Positions 1-10,305 are shown, numbered from the stretch's first letter. The stretch is DNA of 64,000 bases from Pseudomonas azadiae (GCF_019145355.1 NZ_JAHSTY010000002.1:2232001-2296000), one strand, 5' to 3'. Translations and numbers: made by a program. The notes: generated by a model from the sequence alone, not told the origin.

Positions 1-3000
1 CGGCGGCGGGGCGAAGCCATCGTTGATGCTGCCGTAGACATCCAGGTTGCCGCCGGCGCGCACCACCAGGCTGCCGACATCGCCCGACCCCTTGACCAAC
101 GTCTTCTGCGTGTTGGGATTGACGCTGGCATAGCGCATGCCCGACAGGTCCAGGTCGCCACTGACCACCAGATCGCCTTCGGTGACGATTTCCACGCCTG
201 GGCGCAGGTGGAAGGCATCGCTGTAGTTGCTGTTGTTCAAGCCGGCGAGCTTGCCCTGCATCAGCCCGGTATTGTTCAAGGCGTTGTTGATGAAGGTTTC
301 GGCAAGTTCGTGTTTTTTCGTCAGGTAGGCCTGGTCGATAAACTGATACGGTCGGCCGCTGGCCGACGGCGCGGGGCCAACCGGTGCATCGGTGTAACGG
401 GCCACCGCGTTGACCGCAATGGAACGGGCGCCGAGGATATTGACCCGCCCGCCGGCATCGATAGCCACGTCATTGGCATTGAGCCGTGGCGCGTTCAGCT
501 CCAGGGTGCCCCGGGCCAGGCCGTCGTATTGCCCACGGCCGCTGCCCACGGCTGCGGCCGTGCCGTGACGCAGATCGATGCGCACGCCATCGGCCAGGGT
601 CAATTGACCGTCACCGCTGTTGAGTTCAACCATCGCACGGTTCGGCGCATCGATGATTTTGCCGTAACTGTCGACCCGCAATGTACTGCCGTGGGCGTCC
701 AGCACGGCGCTGCCGGCGAGGGTCAGGCCCTGCTTGCCGGCCAGGCGAATGCTGCCGACCCGCTCGCCACTGGCGTCGATGGTGCCCAGCACCGTCAAGC
801 TGCCGTTGTCCACCGAGACATTGACTTGATTGGCCTTGAGCTCATCGCCGATCACCAGGTTGCCCTGCTTGAGCTGGAAGCTGCGTGAGCCAAACACCTG
901 CCCCTGGTTCAAGCGTTGGTTCAACGCGGCAAAATTCCCCACCTGCTGCGCCCGAATATCCACCCCGCCCGCCTTGTACGGCACCAGGGTTCCGCCGGCA
1001 TCGTAATAGCCGCTGCTACCCGCGCGAACCTGCCCTTGGAGGTCGACCTGACCGGCTGCGGCGTCCACGGCCACGGCCTTGAGCAGGCCACCCTGGTTGA
1101 ATTGGGCTGACAGGTCGATGAGCGCACCCGCCGCCTGGCGAATATTGCCGTGGCGGCTTTCCAGGCTGACGTCACCGCCCCAGCTGTATTTGCTGACGTC
1201 GTTGATCTGCACTTTGCGACCGCTGAGGTCCAGGCGCGAAGCTGCGCCCAGGGTCAATGCCTCATCGGCGCTGAGGGTCAGCTTGCCGCTGGGCAGTACC
1301 ACTGACGTGTCGAGGGTCACGCTGCGCCCGGCCAACAGCAACTCGGCGCCCAGTGCGTCGATGGCTGCCGCATCCACCGGCGCCGCACCGCCGGCCGGCG
1401 CCACCACGGTCACCGCGCCACCGGCGGTGATGCGATTGACCGAGCCGGCTGCGCCGGTCAGCAACGGCGCGGTAAGGGTCAGGTTGCCGCCGCTGTAGGC
1501 AAAGCCCTTGCCGGCTTCATAGGCACCCTGAGTCTGATGCACCGCCAAGCTGCCTTTGTGGTTGGCGGTGATGCGTTCGCTGGCGTTGAGGTTGACGTTG
1601 GCAAAGCCCAGGGTCATCCGGCCAGTGTTGGCCAGGCCGTCGGGCTGGGCATTGCGGCCATAGCCGAATTCGATGCGCCGGGCCTGCACCGCCAAAGTAC
1701 CGCTGCCGGTGCCCGCGCCATTGGCGATCACGGCCGGCGGTGCGCTGGTGTCGCCGCCCCACACCAGGGTGCCGGTCTGGATCAGCGCCACATCGCTCGC
1801 GTTGCCATACCCATAGATCGCCGGCGTGGTCAGCATCAGTTCATCGAGCAACGACTTACCCGAGCCGTCCAGGGTGCTCAGGGTTGTGCTGCCGTAAAAG
1901 TTCAACGATTGCCCGGCGGTCAGCGCCAGGCTTTGCAGGGCCGGCGCGCCTCTGGAAGCATCGCCGCGCAGCAGGCGGTCCAGCACTTGCTGGTTGAGGG
2001 TCAAGCCCGATGGCAATGCACCTCGCACAGCCGCCTCGGCCAGCGCTTCGGCGCTGCCGACGTTGATCCCGCCCACCGCCAGTGCCAGATGGCGGGTGCC
2101 GTAGCGCACGCTGTCGCCCAAGACAAACCGGTTGGTGGTGGCAAAGGCAATCGAACCCTCGGAATACAGTGACGTTTCACCGCTGCAGGCACCTGGATTG
2201 CATTGGCCAACGAGGATGCTGCCCGGTCCTATATTATTGGCGCCGCTGGTCGGCGCCAGCATCTGCAAGCGCCCATTGGAGACTGCCAATACGCTGCGAT
2301 TGCCCGGTCGATAAATAAATCCATCGTCCGAATCGTAGGCGGCCTTGCCGCGCCCCAGCGTGTTGATCGACGCACCTTGCTCGATCTCAATGGCGCCCGA
2401 GGAGCGCCCGGTGATCAAGAACACTTCCGGCGCCGCCAGGGTAGCGCCCTGACGCACGACCAACGAAGTCGCAGCGGTGCCTGCGTTGAATCCAACAAAA
2501 TTGCCACCCTGGCCATACACCACGGTCATGTCGCCGCCCAGCACCAACCGCGCAGCCCCCAAGGCGTTCAAGTCGCGGGCACGCACCGCCACCATAGAGG
2601 GTGCAGTACTGGCCTGGGCAGTGTCGGAAATCACCTCAATGCCGTCACTGGCCTGTACCGAGACAGTGGCACCCAATCCGCCTTCCGATGGCTTGAAACG
2701 CCCTTCACCGTCAAAGGTGAACCCAACGTCTTTTTGGCCGGCAGTCAATAGCATCCTCAAGTTTTTGGCGTCGGCTTCGAGTGCGGCGCGTGGTACGCCC
2801 AGCCTCGTCGCGTCAGCGCGAACGAAGTCTGCGTAGGCGGTTTCGTTGTACTGTGAGTAGCGGCGCAACACCGCCGCCGGGGTGACAATGACCTGGCTTG
2901 ACAGGCTGTCGCGAATCCCGCTGCGGGCAATCGACAGGAAGCCTTCGGTTGACCAGGAACCGTTATTCATGGCCGAAGCGGTGGGCATCGAACCGCTGGC

Positions 3001-6000
3001 GAACGGCGCTGCCAAGCCGTTGATCTCCACCCGAAACGCCCCCGGCAACAAGGCGTAAGTGGACGGCAGCAAGGTGTAGGTGCCTGCCGACAAGCCCGGA
3101 ACACCTGCACCGATATTGATTTGTTGCCCTGTCAGCGGCTGGGTCGCACCCGCTTCTCCACCGCTGGGCGCTACCTCGGGCTGGACGCCGGGAACAATCG
3201 CATAGACCGGGTTGGTGGCCAGCCCCGGCAAGGTAAAGCGCCCGTCCGCGCCGATCTGCACCAAAGGGTTGTAGCGTGCATCGGTGGAGCCGCCACGCCC
3301 GGAAACGAACGCCGCGCCGAGCAACTCGCCACCGCCGGAGAGGTCCAGCACCGCGTCCCGCTGCACGTTCAGCGAGCGTCCCGTCAGTTGCACGCCCACC
3401 GCCACACTGCCCGAGCTGCGGGTACCGCCGACGCCCAGCAGTTCCACTTGCTGGCCGTCGTACTGCCAGGTCACGCCGTCGACGGTGCCGCCATAGGGCA
3501 GCACCAGGCCCCCGGCGCTGACGGACGTCAGGCTGCCAGGCAGCAAGTTGACCACCTTGGTAGAACGCAGGGCGCCACTGCTCGCGCCCAAGGTCAGTAC
3601 ACCCATGGGCGCCCGTAGCACCCCACCTTGTTCAATGGTCGAAGCACCCAACAATAAGCTGCCAAACACTGAATAAGGTTGTGCCGGGGCCGTATTGCCG
3701 ACCCTGCCGATGCGCAAGGTGCGCGTCGGGTCAAAATCACTGTTTGCCCCCGTATAGCCTGCGGTAACCTCGGCAACGGCGCCGGTAGCCGGGTAAATTT
3801 GCGCCGCCGTGAGGTTCAAGTCGGCCTGGGTGGTCAGGGCGGTTTTAGTCTTGTCGGAGCTTCGCGCCAGAAAGCGCATATCCCCCTGGCTGACCAAAAC
3901 GGCCTGATCGAACGCACGCCGATCAACGCCGTTGGCCAGTGCTTTGGAGCGCTCGGCATGGGCGCCGAAATTGACGCTGTCACGTATATCCAGCGCGTTT
4001 GCGGCTTCAACCCTCAACAGGCCTGCCGCACCCTGCGTAGAAACGCCGCCCTGAACCGTCGGGCGCACGGAGCTGTCGGTGCCATTATTGTTGTTGCCCA
4101 CCCCAGCCAGACGCACATAGGGTGCCGCCAGCAGCACTTGAGACTGCCGGGCCGCGCCATCCGTCAAGGCCATGGCCCCTGAATACAGGTTCAGGCTCTG
4201 CCCCAGACGCAGGGACACGTCACCGTCAAAGCTGATCAGGCCGTTGCTCAACAGCGACAGGTTATCGAAGCCGCCGGCGTTGACCTGGCTGACGGTCAGC
4301 CGGCCATGGCCGTAGGCGAGGCTGCCGGCGACCGATTCGGGGCTGCTGCCGTTCGGCAACGCGGTGCCTGGATCGGTAGCGCTGACGATCACTTCACGGG
4401 CTTGCCGCACACGGACGGTGGCCCCATCACCATAGAGCGGCGCTTCCAGGGCCAGGTTCAGGCTGCCGCCCGCCGCCCCCGTACCGCCGCTGCCGGCCTT
4501 GAGCATCCCGTCCAGGTACACGCCGTTGTTGGACGCCAGGGAGATGTTGCCACCCCGGCTGGCGATCACCCTCGGACCGCCGCCAGCCGGGTCCAGCACG
4601 GCCTGGGTGCCGGAGGCGTCAAGGCGTGCGCCGTCGCGCACCACCACAAACAGGTTGGCCGCGCTGGCGATCCCGGTGGCCGGGTCGATGACCCCGCCGA
4701 TCACGATGTTGCCACCCTGACCCACCACGCCATAGCGACGGCCAAGACTGTCGACTGCGGTTGCCGCGCGTGCGGCCACGTCCAGCACCGCGTGTTCACC
4801 GACCCAGATCGAACGGCCATGGCCCTGGGCTTCAACGCTGTCGCCCACGGTAGCTTGCACGCTGACGCCACCCAGAGTGATGCTGCCGCCCCAGGCGTTC
4901 AGTGCGCCGTCCACGGTCAACTGGCCAATGCTGCGAATGCTGATCGCTTGCCCTGGGTCGACATTGATCTGCGCGCCCTGGCCGACGTGCGCCTGCACCG
5001 ATGCCATCTGCGCCGCTGTCGACAAAAACGTACCCGCCTGCAAGCTCAGGCTTGCGCCCTTGCGCGGGGTCAACAGGCCCTTGGTGGGGTTTTCCTGGTA
5101 GTTCGGCGCAGTCCAGATGTCCAGTGCGCTGCGCGGGTCCGCGCCGCTGACCACGCCCTGCGCCGTTTCATTAAGGCGGTACACCGGCGCCGTCACGTTG
5201 ACCTGGGTACCCTCGGCAACCCGTAAACCCTCATTGCCGGTGATGTCGTAGGCGCCGAAGCCCTTATTGAAAAACCCGCTGTCGAGCTGCAACGTTCCGG
5301 CCTGGGGCGCGACGGCCTGATCACTGATCAGCACCTTGCCGGCTTGCACACTCAGGCGCCCGCCGCCATTGACCCCATAGCCGAGCAACTCACCGTTGAG
5401 GGCCAGGTTGCCCCGGCTGTCGGCGGTGTTGGCGTTGGCGGCGAGCGTCAGGTCGCCGCCCTTGCCGCCGGTAAGCTGGCCTCGGGCATCCAGGGCCGCG
5501 CCGGACGACACGTCCACCCGGCTGCCTGCCGCCAGGGTCATATCAGCGCTGCTTCGCAACGCCACGTTGCCGCCGTTGAGGTAGGGCAAACGGCTACCAT
5601 CGCCGGCGCCCAGCCGCTGGTTGCTCCACAGGCCGCTGGTGTCCAGGGACACGCCGGTGTTCACGCGCAAATTGCCGCGCCCGTCGAGGGTCACGTCGAC
5701 TTTGCCGTTAGTGCCGATCTGTGCTTGCACGTTGCCCAATTGCAGGCTGCCGGAATGCGCGGTCAGGTTGGCATTGACCTCGATGTCCGGACCAAACAGG
5801 GTGATTTCACCGGCGGGTGCCACCTCCAGCGCGCCGTTGACCAGAATCGAGCCGGTACTGGCGATTTTGATCGAGCCCAGTTGCGTCGCGTTCAAGGCAT
5901 CGCTGTCCAGATAGAGCGTGGACACCCGCTCAGCCGGCAGCGCAGTGGTCAAGTCCAGACCGGCGGCAATGGCCGCGCCGCGTTGCGCCAGCACGACGTT

Positions 6001-8277
6001 TTTTACGGTGCCGGCATCCGCGCCCAGGGCGTACTGCAGTGTGGCGCTGTCCTTGACGTAATACGGCACGTAGCTGCCGACCACCAGTTCGGCGCCACGG
6101 GCCACGGCTTTTTGCGATTGCAGATAGCCGTCCAGGCCTTTCTGCGCAGCCTGGGTCTGGCGCTCACCCTGGTAGGTGTCGCCGACAATTTGCCCCTCCA
6201 GAACCGCGCTGGTGGCACTGACGACCAGGCGCCCGGCGTCGCGTCCCACGGTATAACCCCCCTCGGAACGCTCACGCGGGGCGATCAATGGGTTGTAGTA
6301 ATACTCGGTCACGCCCCAGCGCTTGCTGTGGTCTTCATACCCCTTGTAAATCCCGCTGTAGAGCACATCTCCTGGCGCGGTGGAGAGTTCATACAAACGA
6401 CCGTCAGGGCCTTTGAGCCAGGTCTGCCGGACTTTGCCCGCCTGCACATCGAGGGTGCCGCCGGACAGGTTGATCTGCGAACCCTGCTGGGTCACCACGT
6501 CCTTGCCGCTGAAGGTCACGGTGCCGCCCTGGGCCATCCATTCGCCAACGCCGTGGTTGCGGGTGCCCAAATAGCCGCCCACCTCCAACAGGCCGCCGGC
6601 GGTGTACCAGCGGTCGGTGGCATAGCCGTTGGTGCCGGCCGCGACAAAAATCAGGTCGCGGACATCCACCCACACATCGTTGTTGTTCAGGGATTTGTCG
6701 TCGCGATTGACCGCAGCGTCGCGCTGTTCGTTGCCCTGGATGTTGACCTTGACGCTGTTGGACTCCATCGCCAACTTGACCCCGATGGCGCCGGATACGT
6801 CGATGACCGCACCGTCGCGCACCAGCGTGCGTTGGGCGGCCTTGACGCCCACCTGACCACCGGTGGCCAGGGTCACCGAACCGTTGCGAAAGTCCACCGT
6901 GCCATCGCTGGTGATGTCTATCAGAGACTGGTCGCGGCGGTATTGATCGGTCGGTACACTGTTGCCGGTCTGATCAATCGACGGTGTGATCAACCCGGCA
7001 CGCTGGCTGTCGAGGGCACTGCCGGCGTCGAGCACAATGGCGTTGAGGGCGCTCTCACCCAGGGTCACGCTGGCGTCGTTGCCCACGCCCTTCAGGTGCA
7101 AGGTACCCCGGGCGTCAACCGAGGAGCTGCTGAGTAACACACCGTTTTGCAGCACCTGCTGGCCGGTCAGGGTGATGTCCCCGGTGGAGGCTTGAATCAA
7201 CCCGCTGTTGCCGACCTTGCCATTGCCGGTGACGCTGACTTCGTTGCCACGCGTGGTGGAAGCCGCATTGCCATCGGTGCTGTAGCCCTTCTTGATCACA
7301 AAGCTGTCACCCGCCGCCAGGGTGGTCTGGCCGCGCGCGGTGGAAATGAGCCCGGCGTTCTCCACCTCTTTGCCGAGCAACAGCACATAACCGCCACCTG
7401 CGGTCGACGTGGCGGGCAGCTGGGTCTGGATTTGCGCGCCGCGCTCGACCGTGACCTTGCCGGCAGCCTGGGTAAAACCGGGGGCGGTATTGCTTGAACT
7501 GTACAGGCCCCTGGCGGTGAATTGCTCATCACTGAAGCTCGTGGCAGCCGCCACCAGGTTGCGCACATTGACCTGGCTGGTGCCGCTGAACACGATGCCG
7601 TTGCTGTTAAGGATCATCACCGTGCCATCAGCCTTGATCGCGCCCTGGATCTGGCTCGGCGCGGTGCTGTTGTTGACCTTGTTGAGCACGGCCCAATCGC
7701 TGTTCTGCTGGAACTGCACGGTGGTGTTGCGGCCGACGTTGAAGGTTTCCCAGTTGAGGATCGCCTTGTCGGCCGTCTGCTTGATCGACACCAGGGTCTT
7801 GCCATTGGCATCGGTTTGCACCGGCCCCTGGGCGTTGACGAACAGCGGTTTGCCATCCGCGCCGACCACCACGTTCAAACCATTGCCGCCCAGGCCGTTA
7901 TGGATAGTCTCCGGCGCGGCGTTCGCGTTACCTCTGGCGGCGGCTTGCGCGGCCTGTTGTGCGGCAATCGCGGCGACGCTGGTATTAAGGGTCTGCAAAG
8001 AGCGCTGCAACTGTTGGCCCAGCCGTTGCTGCTGGGCCAGCGGCGGCGGCGTGCCAGGCATCGTCGTGCCTGGCCGCGCGCCGCCATCGGTCTGCATCGC
8101 GCCCGGGGTGGCAAACCAGCCCGAACTGAACGCCTGGGGCTGCGCCGCGTGGGCGCCGCCGGCAAACACCAGCAGTGCAATGACCTGCGCCAGGGGTTTG
8201 AGCAGCAACACCGGTTGACCGGCGGTGGCAGGCATCTTGGCGGCGCGGGCAGCAGGCAGCTTCAGTCGGGAACGCAT
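1..8277 (-). CDS. pdtA: Giant two-partner-secretion exoprotein, PdtA-like (filamentous haemagglutinin family), 3' end beyond window
   Basis: An open frame runs from ATG 8277 to the window edge (2759 codons seen, no stop), so this is the N-terminal part of a protein probably over 4000 aa long. A long signal region (about residues 1-50, ending GGAHA) is followed by an FHA-type TPS secretion domain near residues 110-330. That domain contains the NSNGIVFSG motif that matches the NPNG signature used for recognition by a TpsB pore. The rest is Gly/Asn-rich beta-helix repeat. The last codons seen read GSINDGFAPP, typical of the C-terminal half of this family. Position beside a DING phosphatase and hxc genes matches P. 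aeruginosa pdtA (PA0690), a phosphate-starvation exoprotein linked to virulence. The TpsB partner pdtB is not in the window and should lie to the left. An AGGA lies 10 bases before the start. Family assignment is firm; orthology rests on synteny. Confidence 0.9.
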   Translation of the reverse strand, partial: MRSRLKLPAARAAKMPATAGQPVLLLKPLAQVIALLVFAGGAHAAQPQAFSSGWFATPGAMQTDGGARPGTTMPGTPPPLAQQQRLGQQLQRSLQTLNTSVAAIAAQQAAQAAARGNANAAPETIHNGLGGNGLNVVVGADGKPLFVNAQGPVQTDANGKTLVSIKQTADKAILNWETFNVGRNTTVQFQQNSDWAVLNKVNNSTAPSQIQGAIKADGTVMILNSNGIVFSGTSQVNVRNLVAAATSFSDEQFTARGLYSSSNTAPGFTQAAGKVTVERGAQIQTQLPATSTAGGGYVLLLGKEVENAGLISTARGQTTLAAGDSFVIKKGYSTDGNAASTTRGNEVSVTGNGKVGNSGLIQASTGDITLTGQQVLQNGVLLSSSSVDARGTLHLKGVGNDASVTLGESALNAIVLDAGSALDSQRAGLITPSIDQTGNSVPTDQYRRDQSLIDITSDGTVDFRNGSVTLATGGQVGVKAAQRTLVRDGAVIDVSGAIGVKLAMESNSVKVNIQGNEQRDAAVNRDDKSLNNNDVWVDVRDLIFVAAGTNGYATDRWYTAGGLLEVGGYLGTRNHGVGEWMAQGGTVTFSGKDVVTQQGSQINLSGGTLDVQAGKVRQTWLKGPDGRLYELSTAPGDVLYSGIYKGYEDHSKRWGVTEYYYNPLIAPRERSEGGYTVGRDAGRLVVSATSAVLEGQIVGDTYQGERQTQAAQKGLDGYLQSQKAVARGAELVVGSYVPYYVKDSATLQYALGADAGTVKNVVLAQRGAAIAAGLDLTTALPAERVSTLYLDSDALNATQLGSIKIASTGSILVNGALEVAPAGEITLFGPDIEVNANLTAHSGSLQLGNVQAQIGTNGKVDVTLDGRGNLRVNTGVSLDTSGLWSNQRLGAGDGSRLPYLNGGNVALRSSADMTLAAGSRVDVSSGAALDARGQLTGGKGGDLTLAANANTADSRGNLALNGELLGYGVNGGGRLSVQAGKVLISDQAVAPQAGTLQLDSGFFNKGFGAYDITGNEGLRVAEGTQVNVTAPVYRLNETAQGVVSGADPRSALDIWTAPNYQENPTKGLLTPRKGASLSLQAGTFLSTAAQMASVQAHVGQGAQINVDPGQAISIRSIGQLTVDGALNAWGGSITLGGVSVQATVGDSVEAQGHGRSIWVGEHAVLDVAARAATAVDSLGRRYGVVGQGGNIVIGGVIDPATGIASAANLFVVVRDGARLDASGTQAVLDPAGGGPRVIASRGGNISLASNNGVYLDGMLKAGSGGTGAAGGSLNLALEAPLYGDGATVRVRQAREVIVSATDPGTALPNGSSPESVAGSLAYGHGRLTVSQVNAGGFDNLSLLSNGLISFDGDVSLRLGQSLNLYSGAMALTDGAARQSQVLLAAPYVRLAGVGNNNNGTDSSVRPTVQGGVSTQGAAGLLRVEAANALDIRDSVNFGAHAERSKALANGVDRRAFDQAVLVSQGDMRFLARSSDKTKTALTTQADLNLTAAQIYPATGAVAEVTAGYTGANSDFDPTRTLRIGRVGNTAPAQPYSVFGSLLLGASTIEQGGVLRAPMGVLTLGASSGALRSTKVVNLLPGSLTSVSAGGLVLPYGGTVDGVTWQYDGQQVELLGVGGTRSSGSVAVGVQLTGRSLNVQRDAVLDLSGGGELLGAAFVSGRGGSTDARYNPLVQIGADGRFTLPGLATNPVYAIVPGVQPEVAPSGGEAGATQPLTGQQINIGAGVPGLSAGTYTLLPSTYALLPGAFRVEINGLAAPFASGSMPTASAMNNGSWSTEGFLSIARSGIRDSLSSQVIVTPAAVLRRYSQYNETAYADFVRADATRLGVPRAALEADAKNLRMLLTAGQKDVGFTFDGEGRFKPSEGGLGATVSVQASDGIEVISDTAQASTAPSMVAVRARDLNALGAARLVLGGDMTVVYGQGGNFVGFNAGTAATSLVVRQGATLAAPEVFLITGRSSGAIEIEQGASINTLGRGKAAYDSDDGFIYRPGNRSVLAVSNGRLQMLAPTSGANNIGPGSILVGQCNPGACSGETSLYSEGSIAFATTNRFVLGDSVRYGTRHLALAVGGINVGSAEALAEAAVRGALPSGLTLNQQVLDRLLRGDASRGAPALQSLALTAGQSLNFYGSTTLSTLDGSGKSLLDELMLTTPAIYGYGNASDVALIQTGTLVWGGDTSAPPAVIANGAGTGSGTLAVQARRIEFGYGRNAQPDGLANTGRMTLGFANVNLNASERITANHKGSLAVHQTQGAYEAGKGFAYSGGNLTLTAPLLTGAAGSVNRITAGGAVTVVAPAGGAAPVDAAAIDALGAELLLAGRSVTLDTSVVLPSGKLTLSADEALTLGAASRLDLSGRKVQINDVSKYSWGGDVSLESRHGNIRQAAGALIDLSAQFNQGGLLKAVAVDAAAGQVDLQGQVRAGSSGYYDAGGTLVPYKAGGVDIRAQQVGNFAALNQRLNQGQVFGSRSFQLKQGNLVIGDELKANQVNVSVDNGSLTVLGTIDASGERVGSIRLAGKQGLTLAGSAVLDAHGSTLRVDSYGKIIDAPNRAMVELNSGDGQLTLADGVRIDLRHGTAAAVGSGRGQYDGLARGTLELNAPRLNANDVAIDAGGRVNILGARSIAVNAVARYTDAPVGPAPSASGRPYQFIDQAYLTKKHELAETFINNALNNTGLMQGKLAGLNNSNYSDAFHLRPGVEIVTEGDLVVSGDLDLSGMRYASVNPNTQKTLVKGSGDVGSLVVRAGGNLDVYGSINDGFAPPP

Positions 8278-8445
8278 CACTTACAGGTCCTTTTGACGGG
8301 GCAGGCGAACGACGAGCGCGCGAACACTGCGCGGGCACGTGTTGTGGTTATTGCTTAAGGCGGTTGCCGGGGGACGGGACCGAACTGATGTCACACAATG
8401 TTCATACACAGCGGTTCAACGGGTCGATCTGGGGAGTGAAACGAC

Positions 8446-8478
8446 AAAACCGGCAATGACGCGAAGTCATTGCCGGTT
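8446..8478 (-). terminator. Rho-independent terminator after the lapA-like gene
   Basis: A perfect 13-bp stem (AACCGGCAATGAC / GTCATTGCCGGTT) with a 5-base loop is followed on the minus strand by TTTTGTCGTTTC. It lies 29 bp downstream of the lapA-like stop and separates that gene from pdtA, so pdtA probably has its own promoter between here and 8277. Confidence 0.8.
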
Positions 8479-8506
8479 GTGGGGCAAACCCTGTCGAGAC
8501 GGGGTC

Positions 8507-9670
8507 TTACAGCGGACGACCAATACCGTTGCAGGTGTTAGGGTCGCCTACGCGCAGCGAGCTGGTGGTGGCGTAGAAGGTGTCAAGAATTGCTTTCTGC
8601 CAGTTGGCAGGCACTGGGATGAACGCATGGCTTTCAACAGCACTGTTGTTCACACCCGTGTTGTGACGGTTCAGGAAATTACGAATGCGGATGTTGTCAG
8701 TAGAGTCTTTGTAGCACTGGCTGAAGACCAGGTTGGTGTACCCAACGATTGGATAGCCTTGGGCAGGGTTAGGGAACGTAGGTACCCAATCGATAGGGTT
8801 GCTGACACTTTTTGTTGGATCAACAGTTGGCAGCGTAGCTTCCGTAAGCGCGAGCTGAACCTTGTCCTTGGTGGGCAGGGAGCCGTTGATCGAAGCGACA
8901 GCCGAAGCCTGGTCGAACTGGGAGAAGTCCGGGCTGACGTAGCCGATGGCACCGTTGTTGTCGGCAACGGCGGTAGCGACACCTTGGCTGCCAGTTGCAC
9001 CGATATAGCTCGAGCCGGCCGGGGCGCCGGTGGCTGGGTTAAAGCCGACGGCGGTGGCGAAACTGTTGCTCACGGCAGGGACCGAGGCAGGTTTCACGGT
9101 TTTGAGGTGGTTGGTGAAAATTTCAGTGGTGCCGCTGGTTTCCAAGCGATAAACCACTTTGATCTGCAGGTTCGGACCCGCAGTTCCGTTGAATTGCACC
9201 TGGTTCCAGTTAGTGATTTTGCCGGCGAAGATATCCGCCAACTGAGCACTGGTGAGCTGCAACGAGGTTTGACCGTCGATGTGGTAAGGCACGGTGACCG
9301 AAGTAGCTTCAGCCGGGATTTGGATCAGCGGGCCGAAAGCAGCGCGGCCTTTGACGGCATCGGCGTTGTAAGCTGCCAGTTCCGCAGCGCTGACGATCGA
9401 GTCGCTGCCTGCGTAGTCAACGGTGATGCCGGCGGCCAATTTCAGCTTGGTCGAATCGTTGCCGAAGAAGGCCTTCTTGCCGTCGCCACTGCCCACGCCG
9501 ATGTAGGCGTTAAAACCTGGGATGGAGGAAGCGAGGATGCCGGTACCGGTCGTGGTGCCGTAGAGTTTTTCCGGCAGGGTGGCACCGCCACCGACCACTG
9601 CGGCCATGGATTGGGCCGAAGCCAGTGCTGCAACTGCCAAAGAGGCCGCGATCATAGTGCGCTTAAACAT
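8507..9670 (-). CDS. lapA: DING/PstS-like secreted phosphate-binding protein or alkaline phosphatase, LapA-like
   Basis: 387 aa with a signal peptide (MFKRTMIAASL... cleaved near SMA/AV) and a PstS-like fold. The mature start reads AVVGGGATLPEKLYG, a variant of the DINGGGATLPQ signature of DING proteins. Typical family motifs follow, including YAGSDS, the ITNWNQV segment and SGTTEIFTNHL, which contribute to the phosphate site. In P. aeruginosa the gene at this position (PA0688, LapA) is a low-molecular-weight alkaline phosphatase exported by the Hxc type II system. ATG 9670 is chosen because AAGGAGA lies just upstream and the signal peptide begins there. Its location directly beside hxcS and pdtA supports the same job here: scavenging phosphate outside the cell. 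The alternative is a plain high-affinity phosphate-binding protein. Confidence 0.85.
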   Translation of the reverse strand: MFKRTMIAASLAVAALASAQSMAAVVGGGATLPEKLYGTTTGTGILASSIPGFNAYIGVGSGDGKKAFFGNDSTKLKLAAGITVDYAGSDSIVSAAELAAYNADAVKGRAAFGPLIQIPAEATSVTVPYHIDGQTSLQLTSAQLADIFAGKITNWNQVQFNGTAGPNLQIKVVYRLETSGTTEIFTNHLKTVKPASVPAVSNSFATAVGFNPATGAPAGSSYIGATGSQGVATAVADNNGAIGYVSPDFSQFDQASAVASINGSLPTKDKVQLALTEATLPTVDPTKSVSNPIDWVPTFPNPAQGYPIVGYTNLVFSQCYKDSTDNIRIRNFLNRHNTGVNNSAVESHAFIPVPANWQKAILDTFYATTSSLRVGDPNTCNGIGRPL

Positions 9671-9896
9671 GAAGAATCTCCTTTCGTCGTGTTTGTACGT
9701 TTGAGGTAGATAGCTCTTGCAGGACGCCATGGCTCCGGCCCCGAACCGTGTCTCGGGGGTGGCAGGGGTGAGGCCATGGGTAGGAAATTTCGCAGCTTCC
9801 GATGACAGCAAAAGGAAAAAACCTCGGGAGGAAGGGCTTGATTTTTAAAAAGATTCTCGGGTGTTTTGGTCATGGTTTTGAGCGGTTTGGCGGCAG

Positions 9897-9914
9897 GTGA
9901 CAGCGAGGTTTCAG
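9897..9914 (-). promoter_or_regulatory. Candidate Pho box upstream of the lapA-like gene
   Basis: On the minus strand CTGAAACCTCGCTGTCAC resembles the PhoB site of two CTGTCAT-type heptamers spaced by 4 bases; the second half matches 6 of 7. It lies 227 bp before the lapA-like start. A second single half-site, CTGTCAT, sits at 9808-9802. The rest of 9671-10025 holds no gene I can support. Confidence 0.4.
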
Positions 9915-10025
9915 CGCCAGTGCACTGAACGCGGCCAAGGGCGTTGGAATGTGACGGAATGAGGAACCCGAGATTGCGCAACGGCACCGGGCATCACCCA
10001 ATTTAAATGACTAAACATGGATTCA

Positions 10026-10114
10026 TGTGGGCGCGGGCTTGCTCGCGAATGCGGTGTATCAGCGACTCCATCTGTCACTGATACACCGCATTCGCGGGCA
10101 AGCCCGCTCCCACA
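10026..10114. repeat. REPIN (inverted REP pair, GCGGGCTTGCTCGCGAAT type)
   Basis: The sequence starts TGTGGGCGCGGGCTTGCTCG and ends with its near-exact inverse, CGGGCAAGCCCGCTCCCACA. An inner inverted pair, GGTGTATCAG/CTGATACACC, makes one long hairpin. It lies between lapA and hxcS. Confidence 0.85.
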
Positions 10115-10200
10115 GTTGAACTGAGTTCGACATAAAAAACACCGGCGGCTCTAAGGCCGCCGCGCTCTGGCTTTTGATCTCGGATCGCCCCGTCAACCAC
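10115..10200. repeat. REPIN-associated module, truncated copy
   Basis: GAGTTCGACA...CCGGCGGCTCTAAGGCCGCC...TTTTGATCT...CGCCCCGTCAACCACG matches the start of the longer modules at 13458-13802 and 58004-58345. It contains its own hairpin GGCGGC-TCTAAG-GCCGCC. Confidence 0.7.
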
Positions 10201-10305
10201 GATGGCCGCCACGAAAGCCGTCTCTCCACAGATCGCTAAAAATTGTGTAAATGCCTATGCTGCGATGCGGACTGTCACATGACCTGTTTTTGCTGACACA
10301 CCGCT

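Noticed and set aside
5344..7137. Long plus-strand open frame of 597 codons opposite the pdtA-like gene
   Set aside because: Shadow frame: the opposite strand shows a continuous FHA-family protein with signal peptide and TPS domain; the plus-strand product is compositionally odd and has no recognisable domain.
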